Positions 1 through 11,500 of a stretch of DNA of 64,000 nt are shown in pieces (position 1 is the first letter of the stretch; every line of letters begins with the position of its first letter). The DNA comes from an uncultured cyanobacterium. GTDB lineage: Bacteria > Cyanobacteriota > Cyanobacteriia > Thermostichales > Thermostichaceae. Below the pieces are notes generated by a model. It did no database searches. It was given only the letters and a program-made list of their open reading frames with translations, and was not told where the DNA came from. The position numbers and the translations under genes are program-made. Location of the stretch: assembly GCA_937944885.1 (NCBI GenBank), contig CALFBB010000023.1, positions 1 to 64,000 on the forward strand, in the 5' to 3' direction.

Positions 1-1
1 G

Positions 2-64
2 CTAGAACCTCACACGGTCCGTATTCAGGGTCTGTTTTACGCCCGCTTGGCAGAGGATGCCTAA
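2..64 (+). CDS. C-terminal end of a truncated CDS (…LEPHTVRIQGLFYARLAEDA*)
   Basis: Open frame entering from the window edge and ending at TAA 62-64; too short to identify. Confidence 0.3.
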   Translation, partial: LEPHTVRIQGLFYARLAEDA

Positions 65-583
65 TTCCTACCTCGCCTAGGTTGAGGGTAGCCGCTGCGC
101 ATTCTACGAAGGGACGGGAAGGGTTATTGGCTAGTTAGCGGCGGAGGGGGTATAGTTGTTGCAGTCAAGTACGGCACTATTGCCCACCAGACCAAAACTC
201 TGGGCATCTGGGTAGATCTAAGACCTCCTTGGCAAGGTACAACTGAACCTGCAAGTCCTGGCATCACCCGATTTATAAAATTTATAAACCTAGGGAACAG
301 GCCAAGGGTTGGCATGAACACTTTCAACCCAAAACCCACAGGCAGAAATGACCTGGGGTGCTGCAAAGGCAAAAGTTCCTAGCAGTAGGCGAGAGCGCCG
401 CCTCCCTCTCTGGCAACAGGATTGGGAAGCTGGGGTTTAATCGCGAAGCCATAAATCGCTAGTTGCGTTCACAAGGGACAACCAGGAAATAGATCTTGAC
501 TACTCTAATATGGGCTGGGATCCCAAAGATCTCGGCCCATACTTGTGTTGCAGGGCAGTTTGGAGGAACAGGAGCGAACAGCC

Positions 584-1387
584 ATGGTGCAATCCCAGAG
601 CATCTGTTTTGATCGAGCGGCGAGCTTTTACGATGCCACCCGTGGCTTTCCCGCCGGTGTGGATGAGGAAATTGCCGATGCAATTGTGGCTGCGGTGGGG
701 GCTACTCCAGCTACTCACTTTCTGGAGGTGGGGGTTGGGACAGGGCGCATTGCTTTGCCTCTGATCTGTCGCGGTTATTCCTATGTCGGTATTGATATTT
801 CTGAACAGATGTTGGCCCAGTTGCGGCGCAAGTTACGGGAAAGACTGGGCCAGATCCCGCCGCAGGTGTCTATTCAGGTTGCTGATGCAACCGCCTTACC
901 CTTGCCGGAGGGATGCGTGGATGTGGCAATGACGGTGCATGTGCTGCATTTGATTCGGGAGTGGCAGCAGGTGATCGGGGAGATTCGGCGAGTTTTGAAA
1001 CCGGGCGGGGTCTATCTCTACGGCTATGGGGATCGGGTGATCAGTGCTCGCGGTGAGTTTGAGCCCCGCTGGACAGCGATTTTGGCGGCACTGGGCTTTC
1101 AACCGCAAAGGGTGGGGGCCAGTAGCGAGCAGGTGGAGCAATATCTGCAAGCCCAAGGGGCACACCTAGAACGGATGGTAGCTGCAGAATGGCAGACTGC
1201 TATCACTGCTCAGGCGCTTTTTGAGCTCTATGCCCAGCGCTCCTACAGTGCCTCTTGGCAGATCCCGGAGGAGATCTTCGCAGTTGCTCTGCGGCAATTT
1301 CAGGAGTGGTTTCGCGATACCTATCCTGACCCGCAGATCACTTTGCTAGGGGAAAGCGAATTTCAGATGCTACTGGCCCGTTGGTAG
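584..1387 (+). CDS. Class I SAM-dependent methyltransferase
   Basis: FLEVGVGTGRIALPL motif I and YVGIDISEQML; likely ATG at 584 (track ORF starts at 545). Confidence 0.85.
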   Translation: MVQSQSICFDRAASFYDATRGFPAGVDEEIADAIVAAVGATPATHFLEVGVGTGRIALPLICRGYSYVGIDISEQMLAQLRRKLRERLGQIPPQVSIQVADATALPLPEGCVDVAMTVHVLHLIREWQQVIGEIRRVLKPGGVYLYGYGDRVISARGEFEPRWTAILAALGFQPQRVGASSEQVEQYLQAQGAHLERMVAAEWQTAITAQALFELYAQRSYSASWQIPEEIFAVALRQFQEWFRDTYPDPQITLLGESEFQMLLARW

Positions 1388-1397
1388 GGATCCCTTT

Positions 1398-1922
1398 TCA
1401 CCGGTTGGCCAGATAGTTTTTCCAACCTTGAGCTTGCAACTGCTCATTTTTCTCTTCTACCGCTTGCTTCAGGCTTTGCCGGTAGGCGATCACCTGCTGC
1501 AGGAGATTGGGATCCCCGCAGGCCAAAATCTGCACCGCCAGTAACCCGGCATTGTGGCCGTTGCCGATGGCAACCGTGGCCACCGGGATCCCCGCCGGCA
1601 TTTGCACAATCGAGTAGAGCGAATCCAAACCCTGCAGGTGTTTGCCGGCCACCGGTACGCCAATTACCGGTAGAGGCGTTAAGGCAGCCACCATTCCCGG
1701 TAGATGGGCTGCCCCTCCGGCGCCGGCGATGATCACGCGGATCCCTTGGGTATGGGCGGAGCGGGCAAACTCCACCATGGCTTCTGGGGTGCGGTGAGCG
1801 CTGAGAACCTGGATTTGATAGGGGATCCCAAACTGTTCACACACTTGGGCGGCAGGGGCCATTGTCGGCAGGTCCGAATCGCTGCCCATGACAACGGCAA
1901 TCAAGGGGGGAGAGGGTTCCAT
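1398..1922 (-). CDS. purE: 5-(carboxyamino)imidazole ribonucleotide mutase
   Basis: [31 protein letters not shown] signatures. Confidence 0.95.
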   Translation of the reverse strand: MEPSPPLIAVVMGSDSDLPTMAPAAQVCEQFGIPYQIQVLSAHRTPEAMVEFARSAHTQGIRVIIAGAGGAAHLPGMVAALTPLPVIGVPVAGKHLQGLDSLYSIVQMPAGIPVATVAIGNGHNAGLLAVQILACGDPNLLQQVIAYRQSLKQAVEEKNEQLQAQGWKNYLANR

Positions 1923-2998
1923 GGTCTACTGGCCCGTTGCAGCCGATCCATCATCGCATGACCCAGTCCCTGCTGCAGCGGTGGTGGCTCCGCCAAAAGT
2001 AAAGTGGCGGCCCCTTCATCCAGACGACGCAAACTGGCAAACAGGGAAGAGGCGGCCAGGCTGGGATCCGGATCTAGCACTTCCAGGTGCAGGGTAGCGG
2101 CAGGGAAATGGGGTTGTAGGTGCTGCAGCAGCTTTTCGGGTTCACGGCTAAACCCTAGGATTCCCACCCGCGCATGTCCTAAACTCTGGCTTTGAATCTG
2201 CTGCCAATCGGCCGGTTGCAGCTGGAAAATCCCACGTGGCAAGAGCAATAAGGGTTTGCTCGGGGCATAATGGCTACTCAGTTGCCCGGGAGATTCTCGG
2301 GGGTGGGCAGAAGAACCGGTCGATTCAGCTGGCAACCGGATCCGTAAACCCAGGTGAGCCTCTAAAGTCTCTAACGGGATCCCTCCCGGTCGCAACAGGG
2401 TGGGGATCCCCTCTGGGCTGAGCTTGAGCACCGTAGACTCTACCCCCACCGCGCAGGGACCCCCATCTAAAATGTAGGGGATCCGCCCCGACAACTCGGC
2501 ATACACTGCCCGAGCAGAAGTGGGGCTGATGCGCCCAAAGCGATTGGCACTGGGGGCGGCCAGAGGCATTTGTAGCGCTTGCAACAGCGCTTGTGCTACC
2601 GGATGGGCAGGTACCCGCAGCGCCACCGTCGGCAAGCCACTGCTGACCAAATCCGGTACTAGCGTCGATTTGGGCAGGACCAATGTCAGGGGGCCGGGCC
2701 AAAAGGTATTCGTCAAAGTAGCCAACCGTTCCTGAGCCACAGGGGTAAAAGCGGAAAGATCCAGCAGCCATCCCTGCAGGGTTTCTAAAGGGATCCCGGC
2801 AGCCAGATGCAGGATTAAAGGATTGAAGCGGGGCCGCTCTTTGACGGCAAAGATCTGGGTAACGGCCGCCTCATCTAAGCCATTTCCCGCCAGACCGTAC
2901 ACCGTTTCAGTGGGTATTGCCACCAACTGTCCTTGGCGCAGCGCTTCTGCTGCCCGTTCAATCTGCCGGGGGCTGGGGGAAAGGATCTGGGTTTGCAT
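1901..2998 (-). CDS. L-threonylcarbamoyladenylate synthase, Sua5/YrdC type with C-terminal Sua5 domain
   Basis: [39 protein letters not shown]; overlaps purE start by about 22 bp. Confidence 0.92.
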   Translation of the reverse strand: MQTQILSPSPRQIERAAEALRQGQLVAIPTETVYGLAGNGLDEAAVTQIFAVKERPRFNPLILHLAAGIPLETLQGWLLDLSAFTPVAQERLATLTNTFWPGPLTLVLPKSTLVPDLVSSGLPTVALRVPAHPVAQALLQALQMPLAAPSANRFGRISPTSARAVYAELSGRIPYILDGGPCAVGVESTVLKLSPEGIPTLLRPGGIPLETLEAHLGLRIRLPAESTGSSAHPRESPGQLSSHYAPSKPLLLLPRGIFQLQPADWQQIQSQSLGHARVGILGFSREPEKLLQHLQPHFPAATLHLEVLDPDPSLAASSLFASLRRLDEGAATLLLAEPPPLQQGLGHAMMDRLQRASRPWNPLPP

Positions 2999-3978
2999 TA
3001 TTGCTGCTGTTGTTCATGAATCAATTGTCGGGCTTGGAAGAGGGCAATGTTGATCTGATCCCCAAAGAGCAAAGCCAAGGAAGTGAGCCAAACCCAAAGC
3101 AGCAGAATGATCACAGCACCGACGGTGCCATAGGCTTGGTTAAACTGACCCAAATGCTCCACATAAAACCGCAACCCCCCTGAGGCCACCACCCACAAGA
3201 CACTGGCAACAATCGCTCCTGGAAAAATCGGCATTTGGCGTCGCCGCAAACTGGGACCAAAACGGTAGAGCACCCAGCAGGAGACGACGATCAACCCCAA
3301 GGAAATGGGCAAAGTCAGCAACCCCCAGAGGTGGAGCCAAATTTCCCGCAAGGGATCCAAACGGGTCGGGCCAGCCACCCCTTCCGGCAGGGCACCCGTC
3401 TGCAGAGCCAAAAGACGGAGAAAACTGGCGCTAAACAAGAAGATCAAACTGGCTAAACCTGTTAAACCCAGGGTGGCCAACATCCACACCAGCGAGATCA
3501 CCTTGCGCTTCCAAAACGGTCGGCGCATATCCGGCGGGATTTCATGACTCAGATCCAAGGCGGTCATCACCGCCCCCAAGGCCCCAGAAGCAGCCCAGAG
3601 AGTACCTAAGAAGCTCAGAGAGAGCAAACCGCGGTTTTTCCCAAAGCTAATGTCCCGCACATAGCGATCCAAAATCGCCAGAGCCTCCTGCGGAGCAAAC
3701 TGGCTTAACCTGGACATCAACCCTTGAAAGGTTTCTTCAGGGGATCCGGCAAACAACCCGACAGCGGTCAGAAGGGTGAGAATAAACGGAAACAGGGCCA
3801 ACATGGAGTTGTAGGCCATTTCAGAGGCCAGCCCAAACAGACGGTAGCGCATGGCATTTTCCCAGGCCAGCCGCAGCGTCAGTACTACCAGCCGCCAATT
3901 GGGAAGCCGTTGCCACCCAGCAGGTAGAAGCCGCAGCTGACTCCAGCGATCGATCAGACCCATGACCCGGCGCAGCAC
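2998..3978 (-). CDS. YihY/BrkB family inner membrane protein
   Basis: AYNSMLALFPFILTLLTAVGLF and YGTVGAVIILLLWVWLTSLALLFGDQIN motifs. Confidence 0.88.
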   Translation of the reverse strand: MLRRVMGLIDRWSQLRLLPAGWQRLPNWRLVVLTLRLAWENAMRYRLFGLASEMAYNSMLALFPFILTLLTAVGLFAGSPEETFQGLMSRLSQFAPQEALAILDRYVRDISFGKNRGLLSLSFLGTLWAASGALGAVMTALDLSHEIPPDMRRPFWKRKVISLVWMLATLGLTGLASLIFLFSASFLRLLALQTGALPEGVAGPTRLDPLREIWLHLWGLLTLPISLGLIVVSCWVLYRFGPSLRRRQMPIFPGAIVASVLWVVASGGLRFYVEHLGQFNQAYGTVGAVIILLLWVWLTSLALLFGDQINIALFQARQLIHEQQQQ

Positions 3979-4178
3979 ACGCTTTGAGCTTAGCAGCCAT
4001 GATTGTTACTCAACCGACTGTTTTTTTCCGCAGTTTTTTGCAGCCGTACCGACTACGGTCTGGGCCGAAGCATTCAAGGCCTCAGAAAAATACTTAACCC
4101 TGCTACTTGACCCTGCCCAGCCTCGACATCCAGGGATCCCTTCTAAGTCGCCCTCCCAAGGGATCTGCCTCACCTTGG

Positions 4179-5633
4179 CTAGCCCTCCAACTCCAGCGCC
4201 AATACATCCGTCAGCACCCGACGGGTATTTTCCCGAAACTCCGTTACACTGACACGCCCTAGCAAATACACCGCCAGCAACATCACCCCTGCCTCTACTC
4301 CAAACACAGTGGCATAAGTCAGCACCGGCGAGCCGGGGAAGAGCATCCGCCCCACATCCAGCAAAGTACCCCCAATCAGAGTGGAAAGAGCCTGCGACAT
4401 CGCCTGTGAGAGGCCCCAAGCGCCGATAAAAGTCCCCGCTGTTTCGGCTGCCGTCAAATCCAGCATCAGGCTGATGGCGCCATTGGTGGTGATCCCGGAA
4501 GCCAGCCCAAACAGAATCATACACAGTTGCAGCAGCAGCGGATTGCCCGTGAACCCTGACAAAATCGTCAACAGAAAGGATGCTGCTACCAACAAACAGC
4601 CAAGGCGTGCTGTCTTTTGTTTACCCAACTGCGGCACAATTAAAAATCCTGTCAGCATGATCCCGGCCAAAATGCCCAGGCTCCAGAAGGCATTCAGCTG
4701 AGTGGTTTGGGCCACAGTCATACCAAATACATCGCCACCATAGGGTTCCAACACCGGCTGCTGAATGAACAAGCCCATGGTCATCAGGGCCAAGAAACTA
4801 AAAAAGATCAGGGTTTGGCGGCTGGCGGTCAAGACTTTGATCGCAGTGCCCAGCGTGATCTGATCTTCTCGTCCGGCCAAGGTGGAACGGGATCCGTAGC
4901 GGGAGTAGCGCTTTTCCACCCCCCAAGTAGCCACCCAAGCCAGCAGGATCACCACCGCCGGGATTACCAGAAAGAGCTGATTGATCGTGCTGCGCAGATT
5001 ATCAGGGGTGAGACCCCGTAGCAGAAAGGCCGACGCAATCGCCCCACCGGCAATGCCCACCATCAACATTGACCAGACAATCCCCACCAATTTGGAGCGA
5101 TTGTCTTCATCCGACACATCCACCAGTAGAGCCGCAAAGGGAGTGGAGCAAGCACTCACACAAAGGCCGTAGAGGGCAAACATCAAAGAGGTCAGACCCA
5201 TCCAGCCGTAAGTGGCCCAAGACCATCCTGATGAGGCAAAGCTATCTCCCAGGCCCCACACCACCTGTACTGCCAGAAAGATGCAAATCGTAAACAACAC
5301 CGCCCCTAGCCGGACATAGCCGGTGCGATGCAGGCCAAACAGAGGCTTGGCATCCGACAGTTGCCCAAACCAAACACGGGCAGGAGAGACAAATTGGTAC
5401 ATAGCCAGGGATCCCCCTACCACCGTTGCCGGAATGGCTAACAGATCCGCGTCGATCATGACCCGGTTCAATACCCCCAAGGTGAGCAAGGACATCATGC
5501 CCAGGCCCATTTGGAACAGGCCCAAGCGAAACATGGTGTGTAGCGGCAGGGGCAAAGGTTGAGAGTGTACCTGAGGCTCGGCAGAAGCAGCAGACGAAAT
5601 CAGTTGAGGAGCCGTGTCAGACATGATCTGCAA
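4179..5633 (-). CDS. MFS transporter of the PucC/BCD (bacteriochlorophyll delivery-like) family
   Basis: LFQMGLGMMSLLTLGVLNRVMI and SPARVWFGQLSDAKPLFGLHRTGYV motif; about 12 TM segments. Confidence 0.85.
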   Translation of the reverse strand: MQIMSDTAPQLISSAASAEPQVHSQPLPLPLHTMFRLGLFQMGLGMMSLLTLGVLNRVMIDADLLAIPATVVGGSLAMYQFVSPARVWFGQLSDAKPLFGLHRTGYVRLGAVLFTICIFLAVQVVWGLGDSFASSGWSWATYGWMGLTSLMFALYGLCVSACSTPFAALLVDVSDEDNRSKLVGIVWSMLMVGIAGGAIASAFLLRGLTPDNLRSTINQLFLVIPAVVILLAWVATWGVEKRYSRYGSRSTLAGREDQITLGTAIKVLTASRQTLIFFSFLALMTMGLFIQQPVLEPYGGDVFGMTVAQTTQLNAFWSLGILAGIMLTGFLIVPQLGKQKTARLGCLLVAASFLLTILSGFTGNPLLLQLCMILFGLASGITTNGAISLMLDLTAAETAGTFIGAWGLSQAMSQALSTLIGGTLLDVGRMLFPGSPVLTYATVFGVEAGVMLLAVYLLGRVSVTEFRENTRRVLTDVLALELEG

Positions 5634-5939
5634 GGGGAGCTACAGTTTCTCATACTAGCCCACCCGGATTGGGATCCTGCCCAACCGCTAAGCCGGGGAT
5701 GCCGTTACCAGAAGCGAAACCACCACTATGTCCCCCTTTTTCCGAATTAGCGTCAGGGGATAGCCCGGAACGGGCGAAGCACCGCGACGGATTTCGGTAG
5801 AGAGAGTCTTTGCCGCAGTGCCGCCGTTGCCGGACGAGCTAGCCACAGGTAGAGCAGTTACGCAGGTTTGAAACACCAGAGCCTAGTTCCCCTAAGTTGG
5901 TACCAAGTTGGTGCCACAGCCCGGAGATCTTAGCCAGAG

Positions 5940-6542
5940 CTACTCGCCCTCTGACGCATCCTCCACACTTGCACAATCGGGGTTATTGTCTTTGCGGATG
6001 CTACCCAAGAGGGTGCTGACCACCACACAGCGATTCTCCCCTCGGGAATAGGTACTGCTCACAACAAACCTCCCTAGACGGCGGGCCCGACCCTCTGAAT
6101 CAAAAACAGCCCTCCCACCGGCAAAGTTATTGGTCACTGTCACATAATTGTTAAGTCGAACCCGCTGACAGGGAAGAGGCTCATCGCACAGCCCCTCCTC
6201 ATCCTGAATCAACAGTGTGGGCACATTTGGATCCAAGTTATCCACTTCAACCACCCAGGCTCTCCCCTGCAGAGAAGCCCTGGCATTGCTGCGGGCAGTA
6301 CGCAAAGCCCGCTCAACCCGGTTTTGGGCATCATCGAGCTGGATGCGCGCCCAGAGGTTGATCCCGGAAGGAATAATCGAGATAGCAGCCAAAATACCAA
6401 CAATCACAATAACCGCCAAAACCTCCAGCAGGGTAAAGCCCCTGCCTGGATGAGCACCCCTTGGGCCAGATACTTGCATTGCCTGAAACATATCGTCCCC
6501 TACGCTTGCTGGTTCTCTAGGCTCGACGATTAACCGCACCAC
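5940..6542 (-). CDS. Prepilin-like protein (type IV pilin-like N-terminus), HpsD-like pseudopilin
   Basis: GFTLLEVLAVIVIVGILAAISIIP class III signal; position in hps-type cluster. Confidence 0.75.
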   Translation of the reverse strand: MVRLIVEPREPASVGDDMFQAMQVSGPRGAHPGRGFTLLEVLAVIVIVGILAAISIIPSGINLWARIQLDDAQNRVERALRTARSNARASLQGRAWVVEVDNLDPNVPTLLIQDEEGLCDEPLPCQRVRLNNYVTVTNNFAGGRAVFDSEGRARRLGRFVVSSTYSRGENRCVVVSTLLGSIRKDNNPDCASVEDASEGE

Positions 6543-7608
6543 GGGATAGAACGCGGGTTTGCATCGTGGTCAGGTAACGGGAAACCTGCTCATCGTCAAT
6601 ATCGGTGTCACCTGAAATGTATCTTCTGAACAAGCCCGGGTTGGAGCGCTCCATTGCCGTTGCTGTAATATTGATCAGGACATCTTGAGGCAAGTTCGCA
6701 GCAGCTTCCCGACGCACACAGACATAGAAGCCCAAGTCATTTTGGTTAGTCTCCAGACCACCAAAGATAACCCCCTCCGGCCTGCCGCCACCGAAGGCAT
6801 ACCCTGGCGGGCAATCAGGAGCCACCTGCGGCCTGTTGTTGCGGCTGCTGAAGATGTTGGAGACAAGGGTAGTGAGCCTGGGTCCATCTCTTCGAGTGGC
6901 AATGGGCGTTTGTCTATCCGGCTCCCGAGGCCAAGCCAAGAAACCAGCTTGAAACGGATCCGGATCCTCTGCAAAAAATTCGCTACGCTCAGTACAGTCT
7001 TCATTAAAAGGTTGCAACTCAAAACGGGCAATACGAGCATTGCCCTCCCAGGGGATGGTTGAGCCATCGGCCAAGTTACCGGCATTGTTGTAGTTGCGCT
7101 GCAAGTAATAGACCACCAAGCTATACACGTTGCGACGGCTACGGATATTTTCCCAGTCTTCTTCATGAATGCGAGGCGGGCGTTCCTCCCTGAGCGTAAC
7201 ACGGCCCTCGCGAATCTCCTGGAGAGTTGGGTTACCAGCATAACAACGCTGGGGTATCGGCCTCAGCCGCCAAAAGGCCACCACCGGAATACTGCCTTCC
7301 GGACGGCGAATCCAGCCGGGCTCGTAAAGCCTTTGAATGAGATCCGGGATCCCATCGCCATTGGGCTGTTCGGCATCGTTATAGATGTAGAGAGCTTCTG
7401 CCAGGTCTTGCTGAATATACTCCAGCGCCTGGGTCAGCTCCGCTTGCACCTGGGTGCGGCCTGTCTCTTCCCGATCCACCCGCATGGTCTCGATGACAAT
7501 GCTGCCGGTAGCCAAGAGGAATATCGAGGCCATAAGAGCAGCCACCAGCAACTCGATCAAGGTAAAACCCCAACCGCGGCTCATCCGCTTGTGAAAGACT
7601 CTTGGCAT
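6517..7608 (-). CDS. Prepilin-like protein, HpsC-like pseudopilin
   Basis: GWGFTLIELLVAALMASIFLLATGSIVIE class III signal; cluster context. Confidence 0.78.
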   Translation of the reverse strand: MPRVFHKRMSRGWGFTLIELLVAALMASIFLLATGSIVIETMRVDREETGRTQVQAELTQALEYIQQDLAEALYIYNDAEQPNGDGIPDLIQRLYEPGWIRRPEGSIPVVAFWRLRPIPQRCYAGNPTLQEIREGRVTLREERPPRIHEEDWENIRSRRNVYSLVVYYLQRNYNNAGNLADGSTIPWEGNARIARFELQPFNEDCTERSEFFAEDPDPFQAGFLAWPREPDRQTPIATRRDGPRLTTLVSNIFSSRNNRPQVAPDCPPGYAFGGGRPEGVIFGGLETNQNDLGFYVCVRREAAANLPQDVLINITATAMERSNPGLFRRYISGDTDIDDEQVSRYLTTMQTRVLSRGAVNRRA

Positions 7609-7667
7609 AGAGGAGCACCCCTGTCTTGTGTCGGCAAAGAAAGGCTTGAACTGTCGCTGAGGAATCT

Positions 7668-8468
7668 CTAAGGACTCTCTATCGGGCTAGGCAGAGGAAG
7701 AGGAAAGGCATCACAATTGCCGGTTGGGTTTTGCACCGTCGCCAAAATGCTGCGACACACATCTCCCAAATTAGCCGCCAGGTTGATCTCCACCAACGAA
7801 CCGGCCATAGGGAATAGCCATACATCGGCATTGGCCAAGTTCTGATTGGCAGAAACAAGCTCGGTTCTTAAGCCTGGCAGAGCCTGACGGCTATCCTTGT
7901 CAAACGAGAAGCGATGGTAAACCCGTACCCCCATCCTAAAAGAGCAAGGTACGCCTTCAATCACGGCATTGTTGCGGCTATCGATGCAATCTGAGCCGGC
8001 CGTGCGGAAGCTCTGAATAACGTACTCTTCCGGGTTGCGACCCGGCAACTGAATTTCGGCAACCCGAACCGAGTAGTTGTTGGCACCGCTATCCATATTC
8101 TCTGGCGGCGGAGTGTTCTCCAGAGGGTTCTCCCCCACCCTAGGGAGACGATCCTCCAGTAGTTCTGCCCGCAGAATCGGGTCAGCGTAAGCGGCGGGAT
8201 TGGGAGCAACCTCCAGATCCACAATCGTGCGCACCCGATCCACCTCATCCTGGACCAGTCGCTCCGCCACTTCCACCCGCTCCGACATAGCCCGCCGATA
8301 GGCAATCAAGGTGAGAGCAGGCGCAAGGGCGGCCATGGCAATGGCCACAATGATCACCGAGGCCAACACCTCAATCAGGGAGAACCCCTCAGACTGCCAC
8401 TGGCGGTGTAAACGTTGCCAACCGATTTGCCGAGCCATTGCCAACTCTCCTTTGACCCAAAAAACCAA
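7668..8468 (-). CDS. Prepilin-like protein, HpsB-like pseudopilin
   Basis: GFSLIEVLASVIIVAIAMAALAPAL class III signal; cluster context. Confidence 0.78.
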   Translation of the reverse strand: MVFWVKGELAMARQIGWQRLHRQWQSEGFSLIEVLASVIIVAIAMAALAPALTLIAYRRAMSERVEVAERLVQDEVDRVRTIVDLEVAPNPAAYADPILRAELLEDRLPRVGENPLENTPPPENMDSGANNYSVRVAEIQLPGRNPEEYVIQSFRTAGSDCIDSRNNAVIEGVPCSFRMGVRVYHRFSFDKDSRQALPGLRTELVSANQNLANADVWLFPMAGSLVEINLAANLGDVCRSILATVQNPTGNCDAFPLPLPSPIESP

Positions 8469-8526
8469 GCCCGCACCTTTACCCTGACTTTACCCAAAAG
8501 GTATCGGATCCCTATCGCAGGGAGGG

Positions 8527-11500
8527 TTAATCAAACTCCCCACAACCGCCGATTTGGGCAGTAGCTTCTAGGTTTACCCCCGGCTGCTCCTGCAGGGCGC
8601 AGCGGAGACGACGCACATAAGGATCCTGTGGATCCAGCTCCCTTAGGAACTCGGTGCGCGTGTTGGAGGGGAACTGGAAGCGAGCCGACACTGCGCTGAA
8701 GCGGCGGGCAATTTGCAGACCCACGTCATAGCCGAAACGACGTCTGGGCGGGTAATAGTAGTCGTACCCTAGGACATTGGTCAAGTCCGGCACCAGATTG
8801 GGCGGCTCGAAGCTGCGCTGCAAAAATGGCCCGGTGGCATAGGTGCTGTAGTTCAGTTGAATCATCGACCCACTGAAGAAGAGGTCAACACCTCGCCACA
8901 GCTCATTCAGGCGCAGGAAGTTGTGCATACCGCCATTGGTTTGGTTCAGCCGCGGTGGCACTACGCCACTGATGGCAATGGCATTCACCCGCACCTGTTG
9001 GGCCGGTTGCAGCTGACGGTTGATGGAGCCGTCGTCGTTGCGGCGACGTTGTTCGACTTGAGCAGAAGCGATTTCCTGGAAGCTCGGGATGGGAATGGGG
9101 CGGCGGGTCACCTCATCCAAAATCACCCCTAGCACCGGGTTATTGCCGGCAAAGCCGGTGGTGGGCTGGTTGAGATTCAAGGTGAAAGGCTCAACATCCA
9201 CCCAGGCTTGGCTGCCACCCCAACCCCCATTGCGATCGATTTGCACCTGGATGGTCTTTCCGTTGGGCTTGACGTAGAAGCACAGCCCATTGCGAATGTC
9301 CTCTAGCCCTTTAGCATTGATGTAATAGCCATCCTGGTAGGTGGCGCTGGGGCTGTAGTTTTGAGTCTCGCCGTTGTTCACCCGAGCATAGGGGTTGAGC
9401 ACCATCTGTGGCTGGATGGCTGGCTCATCCTCGTCAAATTGCCCAAACAGCGGATCCCGATCCAGGATTTCCTCCGGCTCAAGGGTGTCGTTTCCGTTGG
9501 CATCCACAAACCTGAGGGTGCTGGGGCGGCTGGCACCGGTGTAAGCGGTGTACCTGAAGGTGGTGTTGAAATTGGGGCGGAACACCCCCGGTACCCAAAA
9601 GCCCCCATCCTTAGGATTAACCTCCTCTTCTCCACAGCGAATTTCGCCGCTGCTGTCGAGGAGCCGCCGCCGCAGTTGCCGTGCCCAGTCTTCACTACCC
9701 ACTGCAGGAGTTCCAGGGATCGGCGCCCCCACCTTCTCAGCAGGACGGATACCCGGTTCTTTGCTGGGGTTGGCAATTTCGCTTGGCAGCAGGGTTCCCT
9801 TCAGACCGGCGCGAGCCGCATGGGCAGGTTCGCCAAACATCCAATTTAAGGTTGCTTGCATCGCCTCTGCCAGGCTGGGCCAGTGGCGCTCCGGTGTGCC
9901 TGCTTTGACCTCCAGCTGCGGTGATAGCTGCGGCTCAAGGGCTAGGGTGACCCCCTGTCGGGCTTCATTGGCTGCCACCCTATTCACATCTAGGGTTTCC
10001 GGCTCCGGATCAGCTTCCACTTCCCATGCCGGCCGCAGCTCAATCGTGGTAGGACGCACCGCCACCGTATTGGGGCTGCTAAAGGGTGAATCGGGCCGCA
10101 GCTCTGGGGGAAGGAAGCTCTGTGAGCCACAAGGAGGAGCCGTGCAGGTGATTGTCTGGGTCTCGGTCTTGGTTGATGGGCAGGTAGGGCTGCTGCCGGT
10201 GATCAAGGAACCTGTCCTGGCTTGGATGAGCGACTGGGTGGTACTACACTTAAGGTTGAGGCTTTCGCAGCTAGGTGTCCAAGGGCTCCAGTTGTAGTTG
10301 CATATGGGGGGGCAAGTCACCGTCTGATTTTGGGTCTCGATGTAGGTTCCCTTGCAGACGGAGTTACAGGTACGGGAGCGAGTTTGCTTGACCTGAGTAC
10401 CACCATTGGCTACCGTGCAGGCCGGCGTCCAGGCAGAGAAACTGCCACAGCTAGGAGCAGGTGGTGTGCAGGTAATCGTTTGATTTTGAGTTTCCGTATA
10501 GGGAGGCTTGGTAGAACAGAGAGGTGTAACCGTGCGGCTTCTGGTTTGGGTGATCTGTGCGCCACTACACTCCTGGGCTTGGGTACAGGCCGGTGTCCAA
10601 CTAGACCAAGGCCCCTCGTTGTATTGAGGAACGCAGGTAGTCAGTCGGGTTTGCGGTGTGGGCGGGGTACCGGGGCAACCGGGGGGTAGGGTAGCCGTCT
10701 TGGTTTGGGTGATGGTTGCTGTAGTACAAATGTTAGGATCGCAGGCAGGCCCCCAATCGCTCCATATGGGATCACAGTTGAGGGATGCTTTACAGTTGCG
10801 CTGCACCGGATTGCCGCTGAGATCTATGGTCGAGCGTGGATCACAGGGCTTGTTCACCGGCTCCAAGGGCTTCAAGTAACGCAGGTCGTAGGTCTCCGGA
10901 GAGTCGCCATCGGGGTTGGTGCTAAAGCGAACAAAAGCATTGTTTATATTCTCATAGGCTTGAATTTCCACCAGATAAGGGGAAGGCTGGGTGGGATCGG
11001 CGCACTCCAGCTCCACCCGCAAAGTGGCCAAGACATTGGTTCCCCCTGCCCAATTTTCTACCCCGGCAGCATTGGGTCCTAGGTTGAGGAAATTACCAGC
11101 ATTAGTACCGGCTGCTGCATTCCGGAAGGTGGCATTGGAGCCATCCCGCCGCCGGATTACAATCCGACCACCATCACCATCATTGGCGTTGAGGTTGTAG
11201 TTAACCAAGCCCGGATAGCGGGGATACAACTCACCCACCCAACGCACCACAAAGAAGTCGTTGCCCCAGTTATTCCCGTTCGGCGCCCCGCCACTTCTTC
11301 GCCGCCAGCAGGAGCGTAAGTGGTTAAATTGATTGGGATTAAAGTTGAACTGCGTCTGGTTGTTGTTGGAGACATTGTAAGCAATGCGGGGGTTCCCAAA
11401 AGGCTCATAGGAATAGCCGATATCATCCGCATCCACCGGCGTACCGGCTGCGTCCGGCTCCAGACAGGAGGGGTTCCAGAAGAAGTCGCCTCGATCTGGT

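Noticed and set aside
5688-5876. 62-aa minus-strand ORF downstream of the HpsD-like gene as a fifth cluster member
   Set aside because: No recognisable motif or signal; kept out for lack of support
9548-10297. Long plus-strand ORFs opposite the HpsA-like gene
   Set aside because: Antisense ORFs in GC-rich coding DNA; composition is not protein-like and the minus strand has clear domains
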